64,000 bases of DNA, from assembly GCA_028554755.1 (NCBI GenBank), contig JAPTOF010000002.1, forward strand, positions 30,868,501-30,932,500, given 5' to 3'. Of this stretch, positions 24,598 through 36,354 are shown piece after piece. A model generated the notes under the pieces. That model worked only from the letters and a program-made list of their open reading frames with translations. It was not told the DNA's origin and did no database searches. Origin of the DNA: Cordia subcordata. Its lineage: Eukaryota; Streptophyta; Magnoliopsida; Boraginales; Cordiaceae. The translations under genes and the position numbers were made by a program. Positions within the stretch are counted from its first letter, which is position 1, and each line of letters opens with the position of its first letter.

Positions 24598-26987
24598 TGT
24601 TTCAATTTTGATGTTGTTGAGACGAAATTGGAGGAGCATATGGGTAGCACTCTTGATTTATTAAGATAAATTTGACATTGCTCTACAATTATGACCCATG
24701 TGTGAATGCATTAATATCTAGAAGCATATACAAGTGGACCAAATGGTATATATCTATATGTATATGTATGTTTATTTTCTCAAGTTTCTAGATTGCATCC
24801 AGCTAGGAAGATATAAAGTGGCTTTATCTTTTTATTGAACAAGTTAACAATTGTGCATATTACCTTACTAACTATAGCCTCTGCAAATTGATCAGTAAGA
24901 TTGCAGGGCAGCTTCTTAGGTTGCTGATAAAGGACAAAAGAGAGATTACTCTCCTTAGAAAGATTGTCAAATAATCGACTTTTAGGTTTCTCTTAAAACC
25001 CAAAAAAAAAAAAAATTGTTGTTGATAATTGATAATCTCATGAACTCATTGATTTAACCAAGGGTGGAAGAACCTGACGGTGATAAGCAAATAATTGGTA
25101 ATTTTCAATTTTTTTACCTTGTAGAGAAGGCTTGTTCAATATTGGGCAGTCTAAGAGTTTTCTTTTAGTTTGGTATCTCGAAACGAAAAACATCAAACCC
25201 AAACATGCGTAGGCTTGATAATCTATTTATATTTGGATTCATATTATTATTGTACTAAAAAGTTCTTTCATACTATACGTTTCGTTTACACTGAACAATA
25301 TTAATATGCATAAGATACATCATCATACTATAAAATAATTTTATTTAGGTTCAATTTTTTGTGGTTGAGAAAGATTAAAAAAAAAAAAATTAAATTACAC
25401 GTTGGGGGTAATGTTTACAAACCAATTAAAGACTCGATTCTAGCCAAGGTTTGCTTCTAGAAGGCGACAACAAGAAGTCAAGGATGACAACTTGTTTCCT
25501 GATAATGGTCAATCTCTCTTAAACAAAACGTATTAAACAAATAGAACCAAAATCAGACTTTTAAACAACATATAAGGAAAAGCTCTAGCTAATAGCCAAT
25601 GAGTCATGTGATCATAACAAATACCATTTTTAAGTTTAGCTCTAAATCATATATGTCAACTGATCAGCTAGCCCATCAGCATTGACTAGCTAGCTATTAC
25701 ATGATATAGGTGGGGAAAAAACAACTTTCTACATTGTTCATAATCATCGTTCCACGTATTTGTGAGATAGAAGAAATTTTAGTTTAGAATTTTTTTTATC
25801 ACGACAAATTTGTTATCTGACTAATTTACTTAATATATAGTTACAATAATTTTTGTGACGTACAAATAAATGGTATTATATTCCCCTAGCAAATAGAGAG
25901 AGCTATTCAACTTTAAGTGGTCATTTCATTTCGAATTATATGTTTGTAATTAGTCTAGATCAAAGACATGCATGTTTCTCAACTTTGGCGAATTCCCAAA
26001 GGATTTGGATATGAAAAGTGCAAAGAAGATGAAGTACTAAACAGTTAAAAGTTGTGAATTAATTGGACGTTTGACCTGGTCAATTCTCCTAATATAATGC
26101 TTGACCCGTGGCAGAAGTCTTTCAGTTTAATTTGACATCAAATTTTCCTAATTTACACGTACAAGAAGCAACCTTTTCCCTTTTCTCGGATCCAAAGAGA
26201 AAGTAGAAATCAATGCTTCAAAAACTATCAAGTGCATTTATTCTTTCTATTTTTTTAGATGATCGACCTTAAAATTATAACCAGTCGTGCGAAAACATGT
26301 CCAAACACAACTGACTTAAGGTATGTCTAAGAAATATTTATGATAAAAGAACATACATTCGATATTAAGGCTTCAATCATAATGAATTATTATCCAACTA
26401 CACACAGTCTCGGGACAAGTACGTTTTAATCTTTGGATCGCATAGCTTAAGAATATGGAGGTTCCAAGGGTTAATCTCCAATCTATTAGCCAGATTGAAC
26501 ATTAAATTTAAGAAGCCGAAGCGGTTGATCAATTGGACAACTATATTTATGTTCTTATATTACATTTGCTCATGAGCTTGGGTTTAAGCCCTCTGTGAGT
26601 GGGCTTTTTTGACAAATTGTATTCTTTTTTGTCTACTCCACTTGCGAATGGCGAAGGATATGTGAAAGTGTTTGTATTGGCTGCCGGAACCACCCCGAGC
26701 ACTGAGAAAACTGTTTGAGAGAGGTATTTCAGCCTTTTTTAGGATGATATTAAAACTAATTGGCGTTGCCTCCATTTGAGAGAAAAGGGATATGCCCAAT
26801 TTTAAACACAACAAATTCAAGAATAAGAACTTAATGGGAGAAGAGTTCATAGCTACTAGGCATCTAAAACCAACTTAATTAGCTAAACCACAACGGATAA
26901 CATACTGAAAAACGTAAACTGTTGATAAAATTTGAATTATTTATTATGCCTTTTTATTTTAAAATTGTCTGTTAAACATATTTTTAA

Positions 26988-27165
26988 GGCTTGTTTGGAT
27001 TGACTTCTTTCATGATTTTTTTCTTTTTTTTATTAAGTATTTAGACTAGATTTCAAAGAAGAAAAGGTGAAATTTTAAAAAATAATTCAACTTTAGTTTT
27101 TTTTAGAAGTTAAAAAGTTGAACTTTAAAAATCACTTTTTTTAAAAGTTTTTGGATAAGAATGCT
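26988..27165. mobile_element. Degenerate or truncated family 1 MITE
   Basis: The left end matches the MITE family at 4867 (GGCTTGTTTGGATTGACTT directly after TAA), and the AT-rich interior is of the same kind. I cannot find the matching right inverted repeat, so this copy seems truncated near 27165. Confidence 0.45.
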
Positions 27166-27289
27166 TTTGAGAAGAGTGAATCCCAATGATTCCTCAGTTT
27201 ATTCAACACATTTCATTATTTTTAATGGGTGTCATCACAAATAGCGTTACAAACTTCTAGAATCCGCCCAATATAGGATGGTTGACAAT

Positions 27290-27550
27290 ATAAAATCTGC
27301 CCTATACTTGACATGATACCATTTTGTCATGTCCCTAAGTACACACCTTCTTTGCTTGCACCCCTAACTCTAATGTCACTTTGTCAACCCTCCCCCCCCC
27401 CCACCGGCGCGTTTCGGGAGCACAAACCCTTGTGTATTGATTCTTGTGCCATTTTGTCATGCACTAGTTAACAATGTTTGAATTAACCCTAATGAGCACA
27501 AACCCTCATGGCCTACTCTTGTACCATTTTGTCACGCTCCTGAGTACAAA
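27290..27550. repeat. Three diverged copies of a short repeat
   Basis: The core ACCATTTTGTCATG, with variants, occurs at about 27310, 27450 and 27520, each time near CACAAACCCT or CACACACC-like words. This looks like an old tandem or dispersed duplication. No function is evident. Confidence 0.5.
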
Positions 27551-28518
27551 CACTAGTACTTGCATGCGAATCTAGTGTTATAGGTATAACAAAAACTTGG
27601 GAGCTCAACCTAATTTATTAATTATATTCACAACATCTACTTACAAACAAGTTATAGATCATTCTCACACAAACTAATGTAGGATATTACATCTTTTTTA
27701 TGCATATGTCCAAATATACTGTCACACTCATCCATTAAAGCTTTTAGAACTAAAAAAATTTAAGTTTCTCAAAATAATATATTTTTTTTTGGGATGTTAT
27801 GTAAAATATTCAGTTAGATTAGCTTTTTTTCCAAATTCAGTAATTTTCTTTTAAAAAAATATTTTTCATAACAAATATCTGAATTAATTTTAGAAAAAGT
27901 TAAAAAAAAAACTCAAATTCCTTTTTTTCCCCCTGAAAATAAAAGATTAAAGCTCATCAAAAAAATCACACAAGTGTTTTTTTCTTTTTGTTTTTGGTCG
28001 AAAAAAAAATCACACAAGTTTTAAAACGTGTTTTTTCTTTTTTAAAGGTAATCTGAACGAATCACGCAAGTACGTAACACTGCCGTACCAGGTACCAATG
28101 CGTTCACGCCAGGTGGACACAGACAAGATTCTATTGTCCAATTCAACGGACGACACCACACTTACGTTGCTGGGTGGTCACACGATCGCACCTCTCTTTC
28201 CCCTTGGAACCTTCCATCCCTTTGCCTTCCGCTAACTCTTTTATTCTCTATCCTTTACCTCATTAGGGTTCTATCAAACAACGAAAAAGATTTCGATTAC
28301 CATCAACCCCACCAGTCAAAACCCCTTTTAACAGAAAGGTCAACTCTCCCTTCCTTCTCCATATGTTGTTTGCAAATATTATCATTTTGTGATTTCATTT
28401 ATTTGTATGTTTCTCGCATGGATTAGATTTTTTTTTTCCTGATTTTGTTTCTGGTTTGAAATTTGATTAAGAACCCAAAACGTTAAGCTGCATAAAATTC
28501 ACGCAAAGTACTTGTGTT

Positions 28519-28567
28519 TCTCTCTCTCTCTATATATATATATGCATGTATATATATTATATATATC
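28519..28567. repeat. Compound (CT)n(TA)n microsatellite upstream of the RING gene
   Basis: (CT)6 runs directly into (TA)6, then interrupted TA repeats, about 260 bp before the RING gene's start codon. It lies in the 5' UTR or in a 5' UTR intron; a possible acceptor, TTTCAG, ends at 28650. Confidence 0.8.
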
Positions 28568-28829
28568 AGTTGTGGCATTAGCAGTTATGTTGTTAAATTT
28601 TTATGGTTGATGATGTGTTGGATAGGTTTTGTATTTTGACTCTGTTTCAGGATAGCTCTTGCCTAAGTGTTAATGACATATCCGTGCAATTGAAATTCTG
28701 GGAGTCTTGTACGCTCTGAATTGTGATTTCGGACGAGGGGTTTTTTGAGGAATTCGTGGTTTTGAGCCCTTTAATTTAATAGATTTTGGTAAATATGTGT
28801 GACTGGTGGTGAGATTTGTTTGAGGAGAA

Positions 28830-29525
28830 ATGGCGACCGGGTTTGGGGAATCAACGAGTAGGCAGCCCCCGAGCCCTTCTTTCTCTAGCAATAGTGGAAA
28901 CAGCAGTGGTGCTGCGGATTTTGAGTGTAATATTTGCTTTGATTTAGCACAAGATCCTATAGTGACCCTATGTGGTCATCTCTTTTGCTGGCCTTGCTTA
29001 TACAAGTGGCTTCACATCCACTCTCGTGCTAAAGAATGTCCAGTTTGTAAGGCCCTTGTAGAGGAGGAGAAGTTGGTTCCTTTATATGGACGGGGAAAGA
29101 ACTCGACTGATCCAAGGTCTAAATCGATTCCTGGAGTGGAAATTCCACATCGTCCTGCAGGACAAAGACCAGAAACAGCCCCTCCGCCTGAGCCTAATAA
29201 TTTTCCACAGAATGGTTTTGGATTCATGGGAGGATTGGGAGGTTTTTCACCAGTGGCAACTGCAAGGCTTGGGAACTTCACATTGTCTGCAGCATTTGGT
29301 GGCCTATTTCCATCGTTGTTCAACATTCAATTGCATGGATTTCCTGATGCTGCCATGTTTGGTGCAACTGCTGGTTTTCCATATGGGTATCCAAACACAT
29401 TCCATGGAGGGCACCCACATGGCTTTCCTCAGCGCGCAACTCCACAAGACCAGTCTGATAACACTCTGAAATTGTTGCTTTTGTTGATTGGTGTGAGTGT
29501 AATCCTTGCCCTGTTTTGGAATTAA
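28830..29525 (+). CDS. RMA/RNF5-type membrane-anchored RING E3 ubiquitin ligase
   Basis: A single-exon frame of 231 residues starting at ATG 28830. A Ser/Pro-rich N-terminus leads into a C3HC4 RING finger with zinc ligands Cys33, Cys36, Cys48, His50, Cys53, Cys56, Cys70 and Cys73. The spacing and the context TLCGHLFCWPCLYKWL are those of RMA1/RNF5 proteins. A basic patch (YGRGK) and a Gly/Phe-rich middle follow. Residues 212-230 form a single C-terminal transmembrane anchor. Family members sit in the ER membrane with the RING facing the cytosol and ubiquitinate membrane clients. From memory it is closest to Arabidopsis At1g19310 (paralogue At1g74990), agreeing with the neighbouring genes. The leader may contain an intron ending at the TTTCAG at 28650, but the donor is unclear. 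Confidence 0.94.
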   Translation: MATGFGESTSRQPPSPSFSSNSGNSSGAADFECNICFDLAQDPIVTLCGHLFCWPCLYKWLHIHSRAKECPVCKALVEEEKLVPLYGRGKNSTDPRSKSIPGVEIPHRPAGQRPETAPPPEPNNFPQNGFGFMGGLGGFSPVATARLGNFTLSAAFGGLFPSLFNIQLHGFPDAAMFGATAGFPYGYPNTFHGGHPHGFPQRATPQDQSDNTLKLLLLLIGVSVILALFWN

Positions 29526-30259
29526 GTTTAGTTTGTACTTGGAAGTTGAGTTGCTGTCAATCAATTAGGATCACTGTTGGGTTCTTTGTATATCTTTTAG
29601 CGTTCGTGGTGTGCAGAGTTATTAATTTTCCTCAGACTCGGTTGAGAAAATAGTTCATGGCCTTATCCGGAAACTTCTATAGCTTTGTGCCCTCAGGCGA
29701 TTTTATGGTAGTCAGAATGCTCTCTCCATTACACTCTTCCCTTCCTCCTCCTCCTCCTCCTCCTCTTCTCTTTCTCTTCTTCTTCAAAATCATTTCTGAA
29801 CTAACATTTATTGAAGTATGAGCAGAGTAGCAGCAAATATAAACGCTATATGAAACTTAAGATAGGTTTGTCTTGACATGATCTAGTGTTTCTAAGATTA
29901 GGTGATGCCTGCTATTATCCCATTGCTACTCTTTTTCTTTTCTTTGTTTACTTACATTGTAGAATCTGGTCGCTAAATAGTTGCTGGTTGTATGTATAAA
30001 AACTAAGGTTTTCCCGCAGTTGGGCCTTCCATTTTCAGGTGTACACGAGGTTGGGAAGATGGTATCTCAGCAATTGTTGGTTTAAAGATTCTTATACATG
30101 AATGAAAAAGAAAAAAAAATTGGTGGAAATAGGAAAATCTTAATGTTCACACTGAGGCATGATTATGATTGGTGAAGGGCTATGATAATCATGAGGCTTC
30201 AGGAAAGGTTGCTGGTACTGGGTTAAGGCATATGTGTGATTTTAACCTTCAAAATGCAC

Positions 30260-30341
30260 TTAATTCTTTTGATTGCTGAATTGAGATGTATCAAGATGTA
30301 TTAATTCTTTCGATTGCCGAATTGAGATGTATCAAGATGTA
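30260..30341. repeat. Tandem duplication, 41 bp x 2
   Basis: Units 30260-30300 and 30301-30341 begin TTAATTCTTTTGATTGCTGA and TTAATTCTTTCGATTGCCGA and are otherwise nearly identical. A short palindromic stretch (CTTGCATATGCAAG) follows. Confidence 0.85.
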
Positions 30342-31564
30342 TCCTTGCATGTGTCCTTGCATATGCAAGGAAAGTCTTTCTCTATTGGGGCCCTTGACAG
30401 GATCAAGACATGTTTTCTTTTCTCTCTACTCCCTTTTTTTCCCCAGCAGTGGAAAGGCAAAAGATTTCTTCAACTAATATGTGTTTATACACCTTTCTCT
30501 ACCTCCTCCTTTTCGCCAGGATAGTGTAAAATGTGCTCTAATAAGCATCTGCCTGCCTTAATATAGAACTAGATGGTTCTTAGGTCCTTGATATAGTGTA
30601 CCTTGCACAATGTGTAATTTCTTAAGAGAATCTCAACTCAGGAACCAGATCACATGGCTTATCCTTTTCTGTCCTCAATGTGAGTATTATTGCTCCTTTG
30701 CAACAGGAATTGCTGTTGTGATCGTAGAACCTACAGCTGTGACTGGCTTGTGGTGATGGAGCCATTTTTGGCACAACAAGAATATTTTACTACTGTTGAT
30801 TGTGCTCATCTATGGCTTCCATTTCTAGTTGCCTGGAGAAACCATTTTCTTGAGTGAATGCTTTTGAGTTATTGGTTTTATAGAACTGGCATGGATCACC
30901 ATATTTGGGGATTGAATACCATAACATATATGTACCATTAAGTTTGTTAAACCAGGCCCAGGGGGTTGGGTACAACTTTAAACTTTTGGTTCTATCAGGT
31001 TGCAGTTAAGAATGAACTAGAAAGAAAAAAATGGCAGTTGGGATGAATGTTTCATTTATTTGCCGAATCATGGTCTTACTGTTACTTTATGCACCTGTAG
31101 TCTTGAGGCTGCAGTAGGCAGCCCGCGGCTGCATTTCGTGTCCCTGGAAGATCGATTGGATTCTTTTGCAGAATAATTGGATTATATATCCACATTACTA
31201 GATGGAAAGGTGTTCTTTTGGGAGCTGAGGTTTGTCCCTGTTCTTGGTCGTTCTATTGTAAGCTTCTTTGCTTGTGAAGTTATACCTCTGATGAGTTGTT
31301 TGTGGACTATGGATATGCAATACATGCTAGGGTGAGATGATCCACTAATTTAAAGTTGCTTGTGGCCCTGATATTCGCAATAGAAAGTTGCTTCAGGCTT
31401 TCACCTATAAAACATTTTGGACCTACTCTCGTAGTTTGTGGTAAGGATAGAGTCTAAGACCTACAATGTGATTTCTCTTTTCTTTCTTGTTGAAGTTTTT
31501 CACGTTAAAAATATCTCGGACCTATGACTCTCTAGTTTCTTTCTTGTTACTCTATCTTTTATGC

Positions 31565-31652
31565 TTAATGTGTTGATAGACTAGTAACTATAATTGTGAA
31601 ATGGAAGTTTAATATATTGACAGACTAGTAACTATAATCGTAAAATGGAAGC
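31565..31652. repeat. Tandem duplication, 44 bp x 2
   Basis: Units 31565-31608 and 31609-31652 share the core CTAGTAACTATAAT(T/C)GT(G/A)AAATGGAAG and differ at about five positions. Confidence 0.85.
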
Positions 31653-32545
31653 AAAAGAGGTTTTGTCGGGAGTTGTAAAATATTGAACCAAAATATATCA
31701 AATCAAATTAAAACGTTTGTAAATCAGTTGTACAACTCTCTCTTTTTCTCTGTGCGTGTGTGTGTGTGTGTCGAGAGCTTTTCTCTTTAGCTCTATGACC
31801 CATTTGGTCTCAGTTTTATCATTTTAACTCTATTTTTATGTCTTTTTTGACTGCTCTTACTGAATACGAACTCCCAATCCTTTGTAGCTTCTAATAATTT
31901 GGTTGACCACTGCAAGGAAACACGTGCAAAAAAACAAAATAAAGAAAAAAGGTAAAAGACAACCATAAATTTCTATTAGTTTTTCTTAGGAGAAGTAGTG
32001 GTCTAACGTTGGCTGCTATCAGTTTTGGTCCCCCCGGGTGCCACCTTCTTCTCCTTTTTGTTTGTTTTTTTTTTCCTCTTCTTTTTTTTTTTTTTTTTTT
32101 GGGGGGTGTGTGCTCCTCAAGTGGTACCTAGAAGTTGAAATTTCATTGCAGCTTCTAGATATTTATGATGATGACCCACGTGAATTTAAGGACTACTCGT
32201 TTTGGTACAAGCAGCAATGAGAGACCATGAATTTCGATTCAAATTCATCTTCTGACAACATTGAAATAAAATCCATAGCAAAAAATCTGTGTCTTAAAAA
32301 CCTTGACTTCATATCTGGCCTTACATGCAATGTACTGAAAATCTGAATATGTACGATGTGGTGTTATGTTCGTGGACGTTGTCTCTGGCACTTGGAAAGC
32401 TGTAGGCCATGTGCAAGTTTCATTTGATGAGACTACTGTTCGTTGGCTTGCCCTACCCCAGTCTCACTTCGTTTTCGGGTTGTAAAGGGACCAATTATCG
32501 CACATGACCATCTGATCTTTGCAGCCTTTTGCTTGCTCATACCAT

Positions 32546-32783
32546 GGAGCTGTTTGAATTGATTTTTTTTAAAGTATTTTTTTTAATAATTTTTAAAAAA
32601 TAATTTTTTTAAGAAGTTGAAAATTTTAGCTTTTAAAAAAAATTATATTTGAATTTTTTTAAGAGTTTTAACTTTTTGAAAAATCAAATTAAATAATTAT
32701 TGTAAATTTAATGTAACTTTTTTAAAGAATAAAGTGTTTTTTCCCCTAAAGAAATGTCAATTCAATCAATTCAATCAGGGCCC
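32546..32783. mobile_element. MITE, family 1 copy (degenerate)
   Basis: The left end is GGAGCTGTTTGAATTGATT and the right end is the inverted form, ending AATTCAATCAGGGCCC, with an AT-rich interior of about 200 bp that resembles the copy at 47904. The target duplication has decayed. Confidence 0.6.
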
Positions 32784-32953
32784 TTTATCCTCAAATCTCA
32801 ACGATGTTCTTTCTTTGACCTTAAAAGCGTTGCAAGATGTACTAAGGTTTAAGTTTTGCTTGGGTCGGATTAAGATTTTTTTTTAAATTAAATGCAGGTT
32901 ATAATCAATAGTGTGAAAATTATCCTTATGTTTTTCCTTTTCTTCAGTTTTTA

Positions 32954-33157
32954 TTGGAATTTTCACCTTATATAAAAATTTAATTTTGTAGAGAGGATAT
33001 TAATGTATTTAATTATTGTACTAAACGTCCTCCCACGTGCAGTTTGTTTTTGAGCTCTGTATGTAGACTCTGATACTATATTCGAATTATCATCTCATTT
33101 AAAATAAGTTTGTAGAGAGGATATTGGTATATTTATTTATTTATTGTATTAACTGTT
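32954..33157 (-). mobile_element. Minimal TRIM/SMART-like element
   Basis: Two diverged direct repeats of about 73 bp (about 32954-33026 and 33083-33155) share the core TTTGTAGAGAGGATATT. They bracket an interior of only about 57 bp. On the minus strand the interior begins TATAGTATCAGAGTC, a mutated initiator-tRNA-Met primer-binding site next to the 5' repeat. It ends with the purine-rich GTGGGAGGA next to the 3' repeat. The order LTR, PBS, PPT, LTR is that of an LTR retroelement with almost no interior. The repeat matches the block at 11061-11133 inside the other TRIM. The exact termini and target duplication are not recoverable by eye. Confidence 0.6.
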
Positions 33158-33206
33158 TTGTTTTGTATGTGCATTTTTAGGGGGTGGGCAAGACTACAGA
33201 TACATA

Positions 33207-34072
33207 TGTTGTGTTTGCAAGAAGCTTATTATAAGACGCTTATCTTGCTGATATGGAGGAGACAATATTTATGTTCTTTTTTTATCTTATAAAATATCTT
33301 TTGAAAAATTCAAAATAAATTATACTTTTTTATCTTATAAGTTTTAGGAAAAAATTCATGTTATCCCCTGTGATATGCGAAAATATCACGTTACTCCCTG
33401 TATTCCAAAAACTTCAGATCGCCCCCTTGTGTTTTTCCAAAACTTATCATGTTAACTTCCTCCATCCATTTTTTTGCCAAATTTGAGCCACACGCGCTAC
33501 AATCTCAATTTGTTTAATATTTTTTATTAGTTTACCCTCTATTTGGACGAAAATGTCCTAGACAACATCATCTTCATCTTCTTCAATTTGCAACCCAGTG
33601 AATCCAAACAAGCTTCAAACCAACCGTGACTTTGAGCTCTTTCTACTGTCATCAATGGCCTCCAAAAGTTGTAAAATCATCAATATTTGGGGAAAAGATT
33701 AAAAGTTAGGGATTTTAGGTTATTTATGGCTTATTATATTTCAGGTACAAAATGGTCATTTCATTGTTAAATTTAACACTATTAAAGTTAATGTAACAGT
33801 AAAGAAGAGTATGTCAAGTTTTGAAGAAACACAAAAGGGCAATTTGAAGTTTTTGGAATACGGGAGGGTAACATGATATTTTCGCATATCACAGGAGAAT
33901 AACATGAATTTTTCCAAAGTTTTAAATAATCTATTCATAACTTATTCTTTTACAACTATAGATAAAATATCTTATCATAAGCATCTTATAAAAACTCAAA
34001 TCAAATTATACTTTTCTATAAAAATATTAAATAAGATGAGTATCTTATAATAAGTTTATACCAAGCACAACA
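33207..34072. mobile_element. MITE interrupted by a Mutator-like insertion
   Basis: Outer inverted repeats of about 38 bp start TGTTGTGTTTGC at the left and, read inward on the other strand, TGTTGTGCTTGG at the right. Both continue through CTTATTATAAGA and a CATCTT/TATCTT block. They are flanked by ATA (33204-33206 and 34073-34075). Without the inner element at 33347-33915 and one target copy, the outer element would be about 288 bp, similar to its relative at 3458-3702. Confidence 0.7.
33347..33915. mobile_element. Mutator-like non-autonomous element (MULE-MITE)
   Basis: A 569-bp element with long terminal inverted repeats of about 105 bp (33347-33451 and 33811-33915). Both start GGAAAAATTCATGTTAT and share a GTGATATGCGAAAATATCA block. 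It is flanked by a 9-bp direct repeat, TAAGTTTTA (33338-33346) and AAAGTTTTA (33916-33924), which match at 8 of 9 positions. Long inverted repeats with a 9-bp target duplication are the hallmark of Mutator-like elements. I see no transposase. The middle (33450-33810) could hold captured host sequence but I recognise none. Confidence 0.75.
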
Positions 34073-35504
34073 ATAGACATGGACAAATATTTGGTTAATG
34101 GAAAAAAATACAAGGGTATTTAAAAAAAAAAAAAAAAGAATTGGTCACTAGTAAGAATTCGAGAAACCCATGAGTTTAATATTGGGATCATGAATCGGGA
34201 TGCGGACTAAAATCCAACAAATTTTCTGTCTTTTTCTAAGAACATGAGATTTTTAACTTGTCCAAGCCTAGTCTATTTGTGGTCTCTTTCATGCACTAGA
34301 AGTGAATCCTTAATAGTTTAGTTAAAGATAATAATGTATTACTGAAATGTCACTTTACAATTTTGATGCATTTAATGAATTAAACGGACAACTCAAGTGA
34401 CTCCACTTTGGTATTTTAATAATAGCATCAAGTTCTAAATTACCAAAAAAAAAAAAAAATTCTAAAGTTCTCTCACTCTATGAAGCATTAGGAAAGAAGA
34501 CAAAAGAAAATTTGTTCTTTTAAAGTTTCACGATATTGGTAAGGACTAGAATTATGTAAAAATTAGACAAAAATTCTCAATTAGTATTCAAAATTGAATT
34601 CTCTTATAATATTACAATAGAAATTCAACATCACGATACTATATAGACAGGTGACTACGCATTGAGTATTAACTATGTATTGGCTCAACGGTACAAGCGT
34701 AATATACAATGGGTAAGCTAGGCTGCCTAGGTTACATTTGACTTGTCAATTAACATAGATATAATTATATACTCGTCAAAAGCAAAAAAACTTTAAAAAA
34801 AAAAATTTAATTCAGCAACACTGGTGGTTGCGGTGTCCATTTGGGACCCAGTGAAGTGTCAATTTCGTGCTTGTATCGTCAGGCTACAACCATTGGACTA
34901 ATCTTTATAATTAAGAATGTTAGTGTAATTTCTTTTTTTCTTTTCCCCTCACTCATAAGTTATAATAAGCCTAAAGTTTGGTGGATAAGGCATGGTTTTC
35001 GCCGACGGGTGAGGCGTCAGCGTACACAGGAGAGGTGTCAACTTTGAAGAGTAGGTATCAGCAAATACACGCCATTTTGACTAAATCGCATGTTGTCTAC
35101 CTTGTCTTGGATTCCTGAAAATGCCAAATTTGACTTCGTTTTATAAATTTCGTAGTACGATGGTGCAGCTCAATACATAGTTAAGTAGATCACATAATAT
35201 TTATAATAAGAGATTGAACATTTAAATTTAAAACTTTTGTTATAACAAGTCATTAACAAATCGTTATGTGGAATTGTTTAAGGGTTGCCCTTGTTGGTAT
35301 TGCTCCAACGGACTAGCCCCAGTTTTTTAGGGATCTACGAATTAAAAAAGTTCTGCAAAGTTTGGTCAGGAGTCATTGTTTAATGCGCTTCCAGAATATG
35401 AATCAAATTCATTTATCACGTTCTCTCACGAGTAGTTTTCACACCATAAACGCGAGGTTCTTTTAAACTTTGCCTTTTTATCGACCTTGAATTTCAAAAG
35501 AAAT

Positions 35505-35723
35505 AAGAATTATGCATGAGAACGATCTCGCGGCAAGGTGTGTGTAGTTTGCGCCGCGACAGTGCGAGACACTCGACAACGCGATCGAAATTCGCGCATG
35601 GCAGATTCACCGAAATATCATGCGGTTGTTTGGATTTCCACGCCCGTTGGCCCTCTCCCGCCACTCACGCACATCCTCGATTTACTCTCCCGCTTAACCC
35701 TTTTAAGAATTATGCATGAGAAC
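35505..35723. repeat. CpG-rich 181-bp insert between 19-bp direct repeats
   Basis: The 19-bp word AAGAATTATGCATGAGAAC occurs at 35505-35523 and again at 35705-35723. The 181 bp between them are GC-rich with about 20 CpG dinucleotides, while both flanks are AT-rich and CpG-poor. The arrangement suggests inserted foreign or filler DNA with a long target duplication. A frame runs through the insert, but I recognise no protein family and do not call it a gene. Confidence 0.8.
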
Positions 35724-36354
35724 AATTATAAGAAAAAAAATTTTTACTCGATATTTTTCGATTGTGACAATTACCGTCGGGTCAATTATTCGAAAAATTC
35801 AAAGTTGCTATTAGCTGTAAGCCCTCAAGGGACTGATCTGATAACGACTGGAAACTTCACCACAGACACACACACACACACACACAGAGACTGTCCCACA
35901 CATAAACCAACCTTAAAAGGCATTCCATGTTAGCACCATGCAAACGCGTTTGAAGTTTATTTTTAACCGTATTTTATCACTCCTCCATCATGTAAAAATG
36001 CTTTTATGATTAAAGTCTGAAAAAGAAGGGTTTCCTATATATTAACTCACAGAATTGGACCAAGTATGAACCCGACCGACTTCGATTTGACAATCTTTGA
36101 CTTAGCCACCCCATCTTTTTTTTCCTTTCTATTTCTCTTTTTTCATGATAAAAAAAATTTACTCGATCATATTGAATTAACTCACCGTAAAATTAAAAAA
36201 TTACACGATTCCAACTAGTCCTTTCATTATTTATTATTAAAAGACCGTGTCTAAATCTTCAAACTAAATCAACCCCCCCCCCCCCGCCCTTTCTTTCTCA
36301 TTGCAAATATATTCATTCTCATCATTTGCAAATTCCAAATCTAGCACTCTCCTC

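Larger units (their letters stand above)
24640..28260. other. Intergenic region between the ELO-like and RING genes
   Basis: The first few hundred bases upstream of 24640 should contain the ELO-like promoter on the minus strand. The rest is AT-rich and holds a degenerate family 1 MITE at about 26988-27165, a diverged repeat at 27290-27550 and a poly(C) run near 27392-27402. The last part, from about 28080, is the GC-richer upstream region of the RING gene. No further gene is visible. Confidence 0.5.
29526..36354. other. Intergenic region between the RING and GATL1-like genes
   Basis: No protein gene is visible. It holds the RING gene's 3' UTR, with a (TCC)n tract at 29743-29764, two short tandem duplications (30260-30341 and 31565-31652), a (GT)8 tract at 31756-31771 and a family 1 MITE at 32546. 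It also holds a minimal TRIM-like element at 32954, a nested MITE/Mutator structure at 33207-34072 and a CpG-rich insert at 35524-35704. An (AC)n tract lies at 35866-35886 and a poly(C) run near 36272-36284. Each notable item is listed separately. Confidence 0.6.

Noticed and set aside
24598..24639. Earlier ATG for the ELO-like gene at 24639
   Set aside because: It adds 14 residues that the family lacks; the downstream ATG fits the conserved N-terminus better. It cannot be excluded without transcript data.
35538..35933. 131-codon open frame through the CpG-rich insert
   Set aside because: It crosses the direct repeat and an (AC)n tract and has no recognisable domain; probably chance.
36301..36354. 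Upstream extension of the GATL1 frame to 36301
   Set aside because: The codon at 36301 is TTG, not ATG; the first ATG is 36355 and gives the expected signal anchor.
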